A stretch of DNA of 18,104 nucleotides from an uncultured Eubacteriales bacterium (GCA_902760765.1 CACWHO010000005.1:1-18104), one strand, 5' to 3'; numbered from the stretch's first letter, positions 1 through 6,742 are shown. The notes: generated by a model not told the origin, from the letters alone. Program-made: numbers and translations.

Positions 1-497
1 TATTTGTAAGGACCATGTCCAAATAATGTTCCCCATACAAATCTTCTTGCTGGAATTCTATATACTCCTGATTTTGGCGTGGCAGTTCCAATTGAACAAG
101 TCATTGCTTTTAATGGTGTTCTTATTCCTGATTCATTTTTATAAATTGTTACAACATTACATTGGTTATTAACTTTTATATAATATTTGCTATCATTAAA
201 ATTTTGATTTTTATTTTTTTCTGCTTCTTTCTGTTCTGTTACCTTTTCATTTTGAAGTGAGTCTAATGGAACATCATTTGTTACAATTTCATTTTCTATA
301 ATTTCATTTGAAATTACATTTTCTTCTATTACTTCATTGTCGTTTTCAATAGTATTTTCTAGGCTTGAAACCTCTAAATTTTCTTCCTTTTTAAGATTAT
401 ATTTGATAAAAAGTACTGAAACTATCGCTATAATAATTGCTACAATAACAATTGTGTTGCGCTTATTTTTATCTAATTTAAATTTTCTTTTTTTCAT
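1..497 (-). CDS. L,D-transpeptidase (YkuD-type), membrane-anchored, N-terminal part only
   Basis: The coding frame starts at the ATG at 497 behind an AAGGAAG ribosome binding site and is still open at the window edge, giving 165 residues. Seen: a basic N-terminus, one hydrophobic segment at about residues 14-33, an acidic Asn/Glu-rich linker (about 38-103), then a beta-rich domain opening with YYIKVNNQCNVVTIYK. Its TPKSGVYRI and GTLFGHGPY stretches are typical of the first half of YkuD domains, where 'TPxGxF/Y' precedes the active-site region. Family knowledge: such enzymes form 3-3 crosslinks in peptidoglycan outside the membrane. The catalytic His and Cys would lie beyond the left edge, so activity cannot be judged. 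The single membrane anchor suggests a type II orientation with the enzyme facing the wall. A degenerate relative without the active Cys remains possible. Confidence 0.75.
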   Translation of the reverse strand, partial: MKKRKFKLDKNKRNTIVIVAIIIAIVSVLFIKYNLKKEENLEVSSLENTIENDNEVIEENVISNEIIENEIVTNDVPLDSLQNEKVTEQKEAEKNKNQNFNDSKYYIKVNNQCNVVTIYKNESGIRTPLKAMTCSIGTATPKSGVYRIPARRFVWGTLFGHGPYK

Positions 498-527
498 ATT
501 ATTCTTCCTTTTTTTATATTCTTTTTA

Positions 528-556
528 ATTATATAATTATATCTATTAAAAATCAA
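528..556 (-). promoter_or_regulatory. Promoter of the L,D-transpeptidase gene
   Basis: On the minus strand TTGATT (551-556) and TATAAT (528-533) are separated by exactly 17 bases and lie about 30 bases upstream of the ATG. This fits a vegetative sigma-A promoter with a short leader. Confidence 0.6.
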
Positions 557-606
557 CAAAAAAACACTAAAAAAATATACTAAATTCTGGAAGTATAATT
601 TTAAAA

Positions 607-628
607 GTGTTAGGAAGAGTGTTAGGAA
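607..628 (+). repeat. Tandem pair of GTGTTAGGAA
   Basis: The 10-mer GTGTTAGGAA occurs at 607-616 and 619-628, offset by 12 bp, next to the GC-rich island. Short spaced direct repeats like this are common as protein-binding sites, for example recombinase arm sites, but no partner gene is visible here. Confidence 0.45.
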
Positions 629-650
629 AAACCCATTTTTTAAAAAATAT

Positions 651-740
651 GAGCTCCAAGGAATCTTACAAACCCTTGAAGCTCTATGTGGTGCCAACGA
701 CGTAGACATTTACAACTCGCCTTGGCTCTCTTGGACGTTG
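651..740. other. GC-rich structured island of unknown origin
   Basis: About 90 bp stand out from AT-rich surroundings. GAGCTCCAAGG (651-661) and CCTTGAAGCTC (674-684) form an 11-bp stem with one mismatch and a 12-base loop. CAACG (695-699) and CGTTG (736-740) could close a second stem-loop. CCAAG/CTTGG words recur. No frame through it resembles a protein I know; a minus-strand open frame at 494-709 looks like chance. It could be a small structured RNA or the remnant of an integrated element's end. I cannot assign it. Confidence 0.4.
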
Positions 741-754
741 ATATAAAAATCAAT

Positions 755-791
755 CAATTTAATAGAATTATAACATACTTCTATTAAATTG
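755..791 (-). terminator. 13-bp perfect inverted repeat, possible terminator
   Basis: CAATTTAATAGAA (755-767) and TTCTATTAAATTG (779-791) are perfect inverted repeats around an 11-base loop. On the minus strand the repeat lies about 40 bases after the stop of the 68-aa gene and is followed by ATTGATTTTTAT, so it may end that transcript. The stem is very AT-rich and the T-run short, so an operator function is also possible. Confidence 0.45.
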
Positions 792-831
792 CAACACTTT
801 TTAAAAAATTTTATAAATCTGATTATTCCAC

Positions 832-1038
832 CTATTTTATCTCTACATCAATATCCTTAACAGCTTTTAAATCTTTTATATCCATATTTTTAATTGCAAA
901 TTTTATCATACTATTAACAATATAATTATAAGATTTTTTATTCTTTTTTGAGAGTTTACTAATTATTTCAAAATCATCTTCATCAACTCTTATTGAAAAA
1001 GGAACTTTATTTATACCATTTGGAACTTTAAAAGCCAT
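832..1038 (-). CDS. Small ribbon-helix-helix (Arc/CopG-like) DNA-binding protein
   Basis: The protein has 68 residues from the ATG at 1038, chosen because AAAGGTGG sits at the right distance upstream. An earlier in-frame ATG at 1125 has no ribosome binding site. Seen: a short N-terminal segment KVPFSIRVDEDDFEIISKL, i.e. a beta strand with alternating residues (PFSIRV) followed by two predicted helices (DEDDFEIISKLSKKN and SYNYIVNSMIKFAIKNM). This is the strand-helix-helix pattern of Arc/CopG/MetJ repressors. The charged tail ends in KDIDVEIK. Such proteins bind DNA as dimers of dimers, often autoregulating. It faces a divergent consensus promoter, with an inverted repeat between them. No toxin partner is adjacent, so an antitoxin role is not supported. 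Confidence 0.6.
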   Translation of the reverse strand: MAFKVPNGINKVPFSIRVDEDDFEIISKLSKKNKKSYNYIVNSMIKFAIKNMDIKDLKAVKDIDVEIK

Positions 1039-1103
1039 AATTACACCACCTTTTAAACTATTTTTTAAATATATTAATATTCTATATTTTGGTGATTGAT
1101 AAG

Positions 1104-1138
1104 TATAGTTTATAAAATAAACCATAAATCAAACTATA
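1104..1138. promoter_or_regulatory. Inverted repeat, candidate operator for the RHH protein
   Basis: TATAGTTT (1104-1111) and AAACTATA (1131-1138) are perfect 8-bp inverted repeats. They lie between the RHH start at 1038 and the divergent -35 at 1146. The place fits autoregulation plus control of the divergent promoter, but the assignment rests on position only. Confidence 0.4.
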
Positions 1139-1145
1139 AAAAGTA

Positions 1146-1174
1146 TTGACTTAAAATTTGTATTATTATATAAT
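1146..1174 (+). promoter_or_regulatory. Orphan consensus promoter, plus strand
   Basis: TTGACT (1146-1151) and TATAAT (1169-1174) with a 17-base spacer make a near-perfect sigma-A promoter pointing right. About 130 bases downstream AAGGAGG (1305-1311) precedes an ATG at 1323. After about 8 codons (MKEKKNRN) the sequence turns into the antisense of a transketolase fragment, so the gene this promoter served is missing. Confidence 0.65.
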
Positions 1175-1304
1175 TTAAAACATAGAAATATAGGAAATAT
1201 AAAATGAAATAATAAACTTATTAAAAACTATTAACTATGGTTATTTAAACTGTTTTTTTGTATTTAATTTTATAAATATATTTAATATAAACTTACATAA
1301 GAAA

Positions 1305-1346
1305 AAGGAGGATTTTTAAAATATGAAAGAGAAGAAAAATAGGAAC
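1305..1346 (+). pseudogene. Ribosome binding site and first ~8 codons of a lost gene
   Basis: AAGGAGG followed after 11 bases by ATG gives MKEKKNRN. From about 1342-1350 onward the DNA reads as transketolase on the other strand. The frame continues for 130 codons, but only as the antisense shadow of the transketolase and DUF1796 genes, with a hydrophobic low-complexity composition. I read this as the 5' scar of a gene cut by a deletion or inversion. An assembly join is the other explanation. Confidence 0.45.
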
Positions 1347-1578
1347 TTGCATACGGTATTTTACCGCATGTTGCTAATCCAGCCGCTGTTGATATCATAT
1401 TTTGTTCTGCAATTCCCATATCAAAAAATCTATTTGGAAATTCTTTTGCAAATATTTGTGTTTTTGTTGCTGATGATAAATCTGCATCTAATACAACTAC
1501 TTTTTCATTTTCTTTTCCTAATTCCATTAAAGCTTCTCCATAACTTTGTCTCGTTGCCTTTTTCTCTTCTATATTCAT
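1342..1578 (-). pseudogene. Transketolase C-terminal subunit, truncated to its first ~78 residues
   Basis: The start ATG at 1578 has an AGAGGG ribosome binding site. Residues 1-79 match the start of the split transketolase C-terminal subunit (pyrimidine-binding domain): RQSYGEALMEL, KVVVLDADLSSATKT, FPNRFFDMGIAEQNM, AAGLATCGKIPYAS. Glu58 in GIAEQN is the conserved glutamate that activates thiamine diphosphate. A normal subunit has about 300 residues. Here the homology stops at about 1342-1350 and the frame ends at 1282 with the unrelated tail SYFKNPPFSYVSLY. No N-terminal transketolase subunit is adjacent. It is the last gene of the ROK-DUF1796 operon (22-bp gap) and cannot encode a working enzyme. 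Confidence 0.8.
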
Positions 1579-1600
1579 ATTATCCCTCTTTTTCTATTCA

Positions 1601-2362
1601 TTATATTTGTCTTATATGTTCATACTCTTTCTTTGTTAATTTTAATAATATTTTATTAAAATTAATTTTTCCTTTATTTACTATATTATTCTTTCTTTTT
1701 TGTTTTATTTTATAAAATTTTATGTTTTCTTCTCTTTTTTGAAATTTCATACTATTTAAAGTATCATATAATTCTTTACATTGATGTATTGGATTTCTTG
1801 AAACTTTATCTCCTTTATCAACTTTTACATTATATATTCTTATCTTATCTGATTGTATTCCTTCATTTGCTATAAAAATCAATTTATTGTTTTTATTAAA
1901 TCTTTGTAAAAATTCTAATAAAGATTGATAGTTTTTTTCTATATTTTCAAGTTCTTCTTTTCCTCTTTCATCTGAAATATATCTTATGCAAATTGTTGGC
2001 ATTTCCAAATTTTTGTAAAATTTTTCTATTCGCCTTCTATATTTCTCTTTTACTTTTGGCAGTTGCTTTTCTAAACTAGTATATCTATCAAAATCATGCA
2101 CAAATGTAATTCCATATTTTGTATCTCTATAAAGACTCTTCTTTTCTTTATATTGATATAAGTTTTCATACTCCATAAATCCTTCAAATCTTGTAAATAT
2201 TGCTTGTTCAACACCTGTATAATCTGATATACACCAGTCAAAAGGATAAGAACAATTTCGTAATCCCATTTCTTCTAATTCTAATGCTATTGAACAAAAA
2301 TATCCTAAAGATACAAAATTAGAATATATTTTTGCATTATTGGGTTCTACAGTCCTAGACAT
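1601..2362 (-). CDS. DUF1796 family putative papain-like cysteine peptidase
   Basis: A 253-residue protein without signal peptide or membrane segment. The N-terminal block NFVSLGYFCSIALELEEMGL followed by SYPFDWCISD is the hallmark of DUF1796 (pattern SLGxxCxxAxxL..GLR..S.PFDW). Cys28 or so in GYFCS is the likely nucleophile and FVHDFDRY supplies a candidate His. The middle (PTICIRYISDERGKEELENI) and LIFIANEG form the second half of the fold. The C-terminal 50 residues are strongly basic (KIKQKRKNNIVNKGK). Family knowledge: these genes are often found near surface polysaccharide or glycosylation genes, and the biochemical function is not established. It starts 15 bp after the ROK kinase, whose stop overlaps its AAAGGAG ribosome binding site, so the two are co-translated. 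Confidence 0.75.
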   Translation of the reverse strand: MSRTVEPNNAKIYSNFVSLGYFCSIALELEEMGLRNCSYPFDWCISDYTGVEQAIFTRFEGFMEYENLYQYKEKKSLYRDTKYGITFVHDFDRYTSLEKQLPKVKEKYRRRIEKFYKNLEMPTICIRYISDERGKEELENIEKNYQSLLEFLQRFNKNNKLIFIANEGIQSDKIRIYNVKVDKGDKVSRNPIHQCKELYDTLNSMKFQKREENIKFYKIKQKRKNNIVNKGKINFNKILLKLTKKEYEHIRQI

Positions 2363-2377
2363 CTATATTTTTCTCCT

Positions 2378-3265
2378 TTAACAACTACCTATTATTCCAG
2401 CTTCATTTCCTAAAGCTGCTGGAACTATTACCAATTCTTTTCTATCATTAAATAAATAACCTTTTTCAATTATATTATCTTTTAATTTTTCTAGCAATAC
2501 ATCTGAAAAATAAACAAAGCTTCCTCCAATGCCTACTGCCTCTGGTTCAAAAATATTTACTAAATTTGATATTCCTATACTTAAATATTCTATAAATTCA
2601 TCTACTATCTTTTTTATTTTTTTATCTTGAGGATTTTTTCTCATCATATCAAGTAATTCTTGTCCTCTTGTAGTTTCGTCTAAGCCTAGTTCTTTTCTCA
2701 AATTATTTTTTAATGCTTTCATTGATGCATATCTTTCAAAGCAACCTTTTTTACCACACTTACATTCTATTCCATTTTTTTCGACTATTATATGTCCAAA
2801 TTCACATCCTGGTAAATCCCCAGTATCTAATAATTCTCCATTTATAATAACTGCTCCGCCTATTCCTGTTCCTAATGTTAAAAATATACTTCTTTTATAA
2901 TCTTTCAACGCTCCTATTTTTGCTTCTGCTAGTGCAGCGCATTTTGCATCATTTCTTATTTTTATTGGTAAGTCTATCTTTTTCTTTAGTCTTTCTACTA
3001 TTTTATAGTTTTCTATACCTAAATTTACAGATTTTACTATTTCATTATTAATAACAGTACCTGGTACTGCTATTCCAATTTCGCTTATTTTATACTCTTT
3101 AGAAAATTCGTTTATGTTTTCTTCTATGTATTCTTCTATTGATTTTTTTATACTATTTTTTTCTTTTGCTAGTAATCTTTTTTCAACTTTTTCCACTATG
3201 CAATTTTTTTCATTTACAACTCCAATTGCTATGTGGCTTCCTCCTAAATCAATTCCTATTTTCAT
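2378..3265 (-). CDS. ROK family sugar kinase (glucokinase-like)
   Basis: A 295-residue cytosolic kinase that would phosphorylate a hexose (glucose or a related or N-acetylated sugar) with ATP. Seen in order: phosphate-1 motif IGIDLGGS (3-10); RNDAKCAALAEA (104-115) with the catalytic Asp106; phosphate-2 motif TLGTGIGGA (130-138); the ROK sugar-binding GCEFGHI (153-159, with the Glu and His that contact sugar and zinc); the zinc motif CKCGKKGCFE (168-177); and a C-terminal adenosine-binding GIGGSFVY. Length is normal. Substrate specificity cannot be read from the motifs. It lacks the N-terminal HTH of ROK repressors, so it is an enzyme. It is first gene of an operon with DUF1796 and the transketolase remnant. 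Confidence 0.85.
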   Translation of the reverse strand: MKIGIDLGGSHIAIGVVNEKNCIVEKVEKRLLAKEKNSIKKSIEEYIEENINEFSKEYKISEIGIAVPGTVINNEIVKSVNLGIENYKIVERLKKKIDLPIKIRNDAKCAALAEAKIGALKDYKRSIFLTLGTGIGGAVIINGELLDTGDLPGCEFGHIIVEKNGIECKCGKKGCFERYASMKALKNNLRKELGLDETTRGQELLDMMRKNPQDKKIKKIVDEFIEYLSIGISNLVNIFEPEAVGIGGSFVYFSDVLLEKLKDNIIEKGYLFNDRKELVIVPAALGNEAGIIGSC

Positions 3266-3291
3266 TTTTTCGTTCCTTTTCTTTTGTTTTT

Positions 3292-3320
3292 ATTCTACTA
3301 TATATATTTTATATTTTCAA
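3292..3320 (-). promoter_or_regulatory. Probable promoter of the ROK operon
   Basis: On the minus strand TTGAAA (3315-3320) and TAGAAT (3292-3297) are separated by 17 bases and sit about 27 bases upstream of the ATG, which follows an AAAAGGAA ribosome binding site. Each box is close to but not at consensus, and the surrounding AT-richness lowers certainty. Confidence 0.45.
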
Positions 3321-3382
3321 GCAATTTTATAATTTTATTTTCAAAAAATATAATATTTATTTTTCCCCCTAACCAAACTTAA

Positions 3383-3735
3383 TTATTTATTTTTTGTGTA
3401 TTTTATTGTTACATAAACTTCCTTCTCAGTAGAACTAGAATATCCACTTCCGAACATAACCAATATTCCGTTTTCTCTTGCAGAAATTCCAGCAACATTT
3501 ACTCCATCAATATGAGAATGAGGTAGTGGTTCAACTTGATTTCCATTATACCAAATACCATATAAATTAACTATATTACTACTTATAATATCTTCTGCTC
3601 CATAAGGTATAGTATAAATATTTCCTGTACTTTTTTATGAAGGGTCTTTTGATATAATTTTTTACCATCTAACCATGTTCCGATACTTTGTTCATTTGTT
3701 GAGTAATTATTCCCCACTCCTATCTTATTTTTTAA
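3383..3735 (-). pseudogene. Phage tail/appendage-type protein C-terminus, 5'-truncated and frameshifted
   Basis: Read on the minus strand, one frame gives VGNNYSTNEQSIGTWLDGK then KLYQKTLHKK. After a T-run at 3631-3636 the reading continues in the next frame as NIYTIPYGAEDIISSN and finally GSGYSSSTEKEVYVTIKYTK before a TAA at 3383. The phrases 'IGTWLDGKKLYQKT' and a terminal 'YVTIKYTK' are typical of the distal ends of phage tail or receptor-binding proteins in Clostridia, where YxTxxYTK closes the protein. There is no start codon with a ribosome binding site, and an in-frame stop (3736-3738) lies just upstream. It is thus a decayed prophage remnant. The family recognition is from memory of such sequences, so the exact product is uncertain. 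Confidence 0.6.
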
Positions 3736-3838
3736 TTAAGTATATTACTTAAAAAAAATATATTAAATTTTAAACAAAAACTTTAACAAGTATTTTCAAA
3801 AATTCAATATATTTTTTTTTATAAATTTATAAAAATTT

Positions 3839-4468
3839 CTATACTCCTGCTGCAGAGAACAAGAATCCACCCATATAAGTTTGAATACATGGTGCAAGAA
3901 CAACCAAAACAAAGAATATCAAAACAACACCAACAATATGCATATGTGGAGATGTTTCATCAAAATGAATAGTCGCATTTGCTACTTTAAAAGTAGGAAG
4001 AATTTTAGCTAAAGAACTTATTTGTTCTCTATAAACATCTATCATTTTATATCTATATTCTTTTTCTTTATCTTTCCAAAAATCCATATCTCCAAGTTCA
4101 ATAATTATTTCACAAGCTACATCATTTTGTGATTCAGATACTTTTTTGAAATAGTCATCAATTTTTCTATCTTTTTTTGTTTGCTTATTATTATATTCAA
4201 AGCGAACTTCTTCAAATTCATTTAAATATACTTGTTTAACATCATTTACTATATTGTCTGTTCCAACTACTGTAAATATAAGTTCTCTTTGATTATCGTA
4301 ATCTCTTAAATTATGCTTATTAACTCTTGATAAATCATTTGCATTTTGAATAGCATTATTTGACAAAGATGTAGTTCCAGATTTATTTTCTTTAGCTATT
4401 TTTTTAGCTAATTTACTTTTGTTTTTATCACTCCCCAAGTGAAATGAATATGCTAATTCTTGCTCCAT
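3839..4468 (-). pseudogene. MobV (Pre/Mob) relaxase, truncated after the active-site motif and fused to an unrelated tail
   Basis: The start is the ATG at 4468 behind AAGGAGG; an in-frame ATG at 4477 overlaps that site and is unlikely. Residues 1 to about 183 are a MobV relaxase N-terminus: ELAYSFHLGS, the HNLRDYDN motif, EVRFEYNNKQTKKDRKIDDY, and the metal-binding motif ATIHFDETSPHMHIVGVV (HxDE..PHxH). Family knowledge: MobV enzymes nick oriT for plasmid or transposon mobilization and usually run to 350-500 residues. Here the homology stops at about 3925. The last ~27 residues (LIFFVLVVLAPCIQTYMGGF and on) look like the end of a membrane protein, so the ORF is a chimera and probably not functional. 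It lies 248 bp downstream of the serine recombinase, as relaxase and recombinase neighbour each other in Tn4451-type elements. Confidence 0.75.
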
Positions 4469-4502
4469 TAAAAGCACCTCCTTGAAATTACTTCGTAAGC
4501 GC

Positions 4503-4716
4503 AGGACTTTGGCTATTCCATAAGTCCTAACCCCCTAGGAGTTATGTCCAAGAACATAACTCGGGGGCTCTGCGAGGCAATAAATTTTCTCTCTACAAGA
4601 GATAAAATTTATCAAATTACCTCACACAAAATTTATATTGCTAACGCAAATATAAATTTGTATTCGCTAATTTGTTGTTGCAACATAGCTAAAAGTATAA
4701 GATATAGTTGCAACAA
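4503..4716. other. Array of five hairpins between relaxase and recombinase; candidate oriT
   Basis: Five consecutive inverted repeats fill this gap. (1) AGGACTT/AAGTCCT at 4503-4528. (2) CCCCC plus AGTTATGT, loop CCAAGA, ACATAACT plus GGGGG at 4531-4567. (3) a 15-bp stem with one mismatch and loop ACA at 4580-4612, its feet extended by TGCGAGG/CCTCACA. (4) ACAAAATTTATATTGC / GCAAATATAAATTTGT at 4626-4661. (5) TTGTTGCAAC (4675-4684) and GTTGCAACAA (4707-4716), perfect 10 bp. Within loop 5 the minus strand reads CTTATACTTTTAG, which shares TTATACTTT with the sequence 3' of the nick site in pMV158-type oriTs as I remember it. MobV origins lie just upstream of mob genes, as here. No nick site is proven, and part of the array could instead be a recombinase terminator. 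Confidence 0.55.
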
Positions 4717-6636
4717 TTATTCAGCTATTTCTTCGCTGTATTTTACTGGTTTTACGCCTATTTTTCTAGGTGTAGGCTCTTTCATATAGATTACGCTTGT
4801 ATTTGTTTCATCTGGTATATAGTCAAATGCTGAATCTATATCTTGCATTTGGAATTTATCTTCTTCATTAATATAAAGTATTCCAAATTCATAGGTTGGC
4901 ATTTTGCCTTCTGGATCTAGTTTATAATAATCTTTTAGAGGAAATACTCTAACAATTGCACTATTATCTTCAACAAAGTTAAAATAGAAACATTGTTTAT
5001 CAACATAGTAAGTTGCCTCTGTAAAATGAACATCATAATATTGTCTTAATCTCATTATAATTTCACTAACTTCTTTCTCTGGTAAATAGTTACTAAATCT
5101 AACACTTCCTATTACATTACCTAATATCATAGGTTTATTAGTATCAATATAACCATTAGCATATAGCTCTTGGCAAGGTTTAGCAATTGAATCTCTAAAA
5201 TTAATTTCATCTACTGTAATATCCGTTCCTATAAAAGAAAGCTTTATTTCATCAATATATTTCATTATAAGTTCAGATTGTTCTTTTCTTGTATAATCTT
5301 TCCAAGTTCTTGTTCTTTCTTGATATTCTTTATTTAGTTTAAGTTTATTAATACAATCAATATCTCGTTTTAATAATATATCTTGAGGTGTAAATCTTAA
5401 TTCTTCGCTACACTCTGTGTTATTAAGTTCATTTTCTAATTCTTCAATAGCTTTTTCAACAATTTTTCTTTCATCGTTATATTCTTTAAGTTCAAATACG
5501 CCATTTATATATGCTTTCTTAATTCTATCTAATTTAGATTTTTGATTATTTATCTCTTTTTGTAATTGTTCTTTTGGTTCATCAAATTTTTGCTTTATCA
5601 TAGGTAAGAAAAACTGATTTACAACAGAATCGTATTCTACTAATTCTTCAATAAAATTATTAAAATACTCATTTATTACATTTTCTTTAAATTGAATTTT
5701 ACAATCATTGCAGTAATAGTAATAATAAACTTTACCATTTTTCTTTGTTGTAGCTTTACCGCCTAAAATGCGATTACATTTTGGACATTTTAGTTTTTGT
5801 AAGTATAGATATGTTAATGTTCTTTGATAACTTCTTGAATTTTTCTTTTTCTGTACTTGACAGTCTTCCCACATTTCTTTAGATACAATAGGCTCTACAA
5901 CATTTTCATAATAAATTGGATTTTTAGTTCTTTTTCCATGAATAAAATCGCCTTTATATATTTCATTTTCAAGAATGGTTTGTATTGTAGAATCTCTCCA
6001 ATTATCTTTTCCTAAAACTTTTTCCTCATTAAATAGATTACTTATTTTCTGATAAGAATATCCATCATAATAAAGTTCAAATATTCTAACTACAATGTCT
6101 TTAGTAGAATAATCTATTACTAGTTTTTTATCTTCGTGCTTATAGCCTAATGGAGCAATATGTGGAATATGTCCTGATTTTATTGCTCCAGCTAAACCTA
6201 TTTTAGTTCTTTCACTTGTTCTTTCAATTTCATTTTGACTTACACTCATTAAAAGTCTTGAAATCATTTTACCATTAGCAGATGTAGTATTTATTTCATC
6301 ATTAGCACAATCTAAGTAAGCGTCATTTTCATCTAAAAATGTTATTAAATTTTCCCAATCATAAATACTTCTTGTTATTCTATCTAACTTTAAAGAAACA
6401 ATAGTGTTAATTTTTTTAGATTTAATATCTTCTTTTAATCTTTCAAACTCTGGTCTATGATTACCAGTTTTAGCACTTATTCCAGCGTCTTGGTAATAAT
6501 CAATAATCTCATAGCCTTTAAATTTACAAAAAGCTTCTAATCTTTCCTTTTGTTCTGGAAGACTAAAACCTTCACGAGCTTGGTCTTCAGTAGATACTCT
6601 CATATATAAACCACATTTTTTCTTTTCTTCACTCAA
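4717..6636 (-). CDS. Large serine recombinase (TnpX-like) with extended C-terminus
   Basis: Start chosen at the TTG at 6636, because GGAGG lies 8 bases upstream of it. That GGAGG is itself inside the in-frame ATGGAGG at 6651, which has no site of its own. This gives 639 residues. Seen: resolvase domain with GLYMRVSTEDQ (nucleophile Ser15) and LKLDRITRS (Arg86, Arg89); recombinase domain about 160-265 (PLGYKHEDKK to EIYKGDFIHGKR); zinc ribbon with CPKC and CNDC (Cys284, 287, 309, 312); coiled coil about 350-410. The last ~130 residues (after ELYANGYIDTNK) are an extra beta-rich region that most large serine recombinases lack. Function: site-specific excision and integration of the mobile element through a Ser-DNA intermediate. 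All key residues are present, so it may be active although the relaxase is broken. Confidence 0.88.
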   Translation of the reverse strand: MSEEKKKCGLYMRVSTEDQAREGFSLPEQKERLEAFCKFKGYEIIDYYQDAGISAKTGNHRPEFERLKEDIKSKKINTIVSLKLDRITRSIYDWENLITFLDENDAYLDCANDEINTTSANGKMISRLLMSVSQNEIERTSERTKIGLAGAIKSGHIPHIAPLGYKHEDKKLVIDYSTKDIVVRIFELYYDGYSYQKISNLFNEEKVLGKDNWRDSTIQTILENEIYKGDFIHGKRTKNPIYYENVVEPIVSKEMWEDCQVQKKKNSRSYQRTLTYLYLQKLKCPKCNRILGGKATTKKNGKVYYYYYCNDCKIQFKENVINEYFNNFIEELVEYDSVVNQFFLPMIKQKFDEPKEQLQKEINNQKSKLDRIKKAYINGVFELKEYNDERKIVEKAIEELENELNNTECSEELRFTPQDILLKRDIDCINKLKLNKEYQERTRTWKDYTRKEQSELIMKYIDEIKLSFIGTDITVDEINFRDSIAKPCQELYANGYIDTNKPMILGNVIGSVRFSNYLPEKEVSEIIMRLRQYYDVHFTEATYYVDKQCFYFNFVEDNSAIVRVFPLKDYYKLDPEGKMPTYEFGILYINEEDKFQMQDIDSAFDYIPDETNTSVIYMKEPTPRKIGVKPVKYSEEIAE

Positions 6637-6654
6637 TTCAAAAACCTCCATTTA

Positions 6655-6703
6655 ACAAAAAAGAGACATCAAAAGTACAAACTAATTACTTTTAACATCT
6701 CTT
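6655..6703 (-). terminator. Attenuator-like intrinsic terminator in the recombinase leader
   Basis: On the minus strand AAGAGATGTTAAAAGT (6703 to 6688) pairs over all 16 positions with ACTTTTGATGTCTCTT (6676 to 6661), counting G-U pairs, around an 11-base loop, and runs straight into TTTTTTG. It sits between the promoter and the recombinase ribosome binding site. It is therefore not the end of a gene but would stop transcription before the recombinase unless the stem is prevented from forming. Confidence 0.7.
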
Positions 6704-6742
6704 AAAATTATTTATTTTAAAGAATAATTCGTCTAAAATCAT
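6692..6742 (-). CDS. 16-codon leader peptide upstream of the serine recombinase
   Basis: ATG at 6742 follows AGGAG by 7 bases and encodes MILDELFFKINNFKRC, then TAA. Its final codons AAG AGA TGT TAA lie inside the first arm of the terminator hairpin (6688-6703). A ribosome at or near the stop would therefore block the stem and let RNA polymerase read through into the recombinase. This is the layout of ribosome-mediated attenuation seen ahead of tet(M), erm-type and other mobile-element genes. No regulatory codon run is obvious. That the peptide is made is an inference. Confidence 0.5.
   Translation of the reverse strand: MILDELFFKINNFKRC

Noticed and set aside
494..709. Minus-strand open frame of 71 codons
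   Set aside because: It has no ribosome binding site, low-complexity Leu/Phe content, runs through the GC-rich island and overlaps the transpeptidase start.
832..1038. Toxin-antitoxin pair with the RHH protein as antitoxin
   Set aside because: No toxin-like gene lies next to it on the same strand; downstream are only an inverted repeat and the GC-rich island.
1323..1715. Plus-strand open frame of 130 codons rich in Leu, Phe and Ile
   Set aside because: After the first ~8 codons it is the antisense of transketolase and DUF1796, and the apparent membrane character is an AT-rich shadow. Only its head is reported.
4503..4716. CRISPR array or group II intron for the hairpin region
   Set aside because: The stems differ in sequence, with no regular repeat-spacer units, no cas genes and no reverse transcriptase or domain V.
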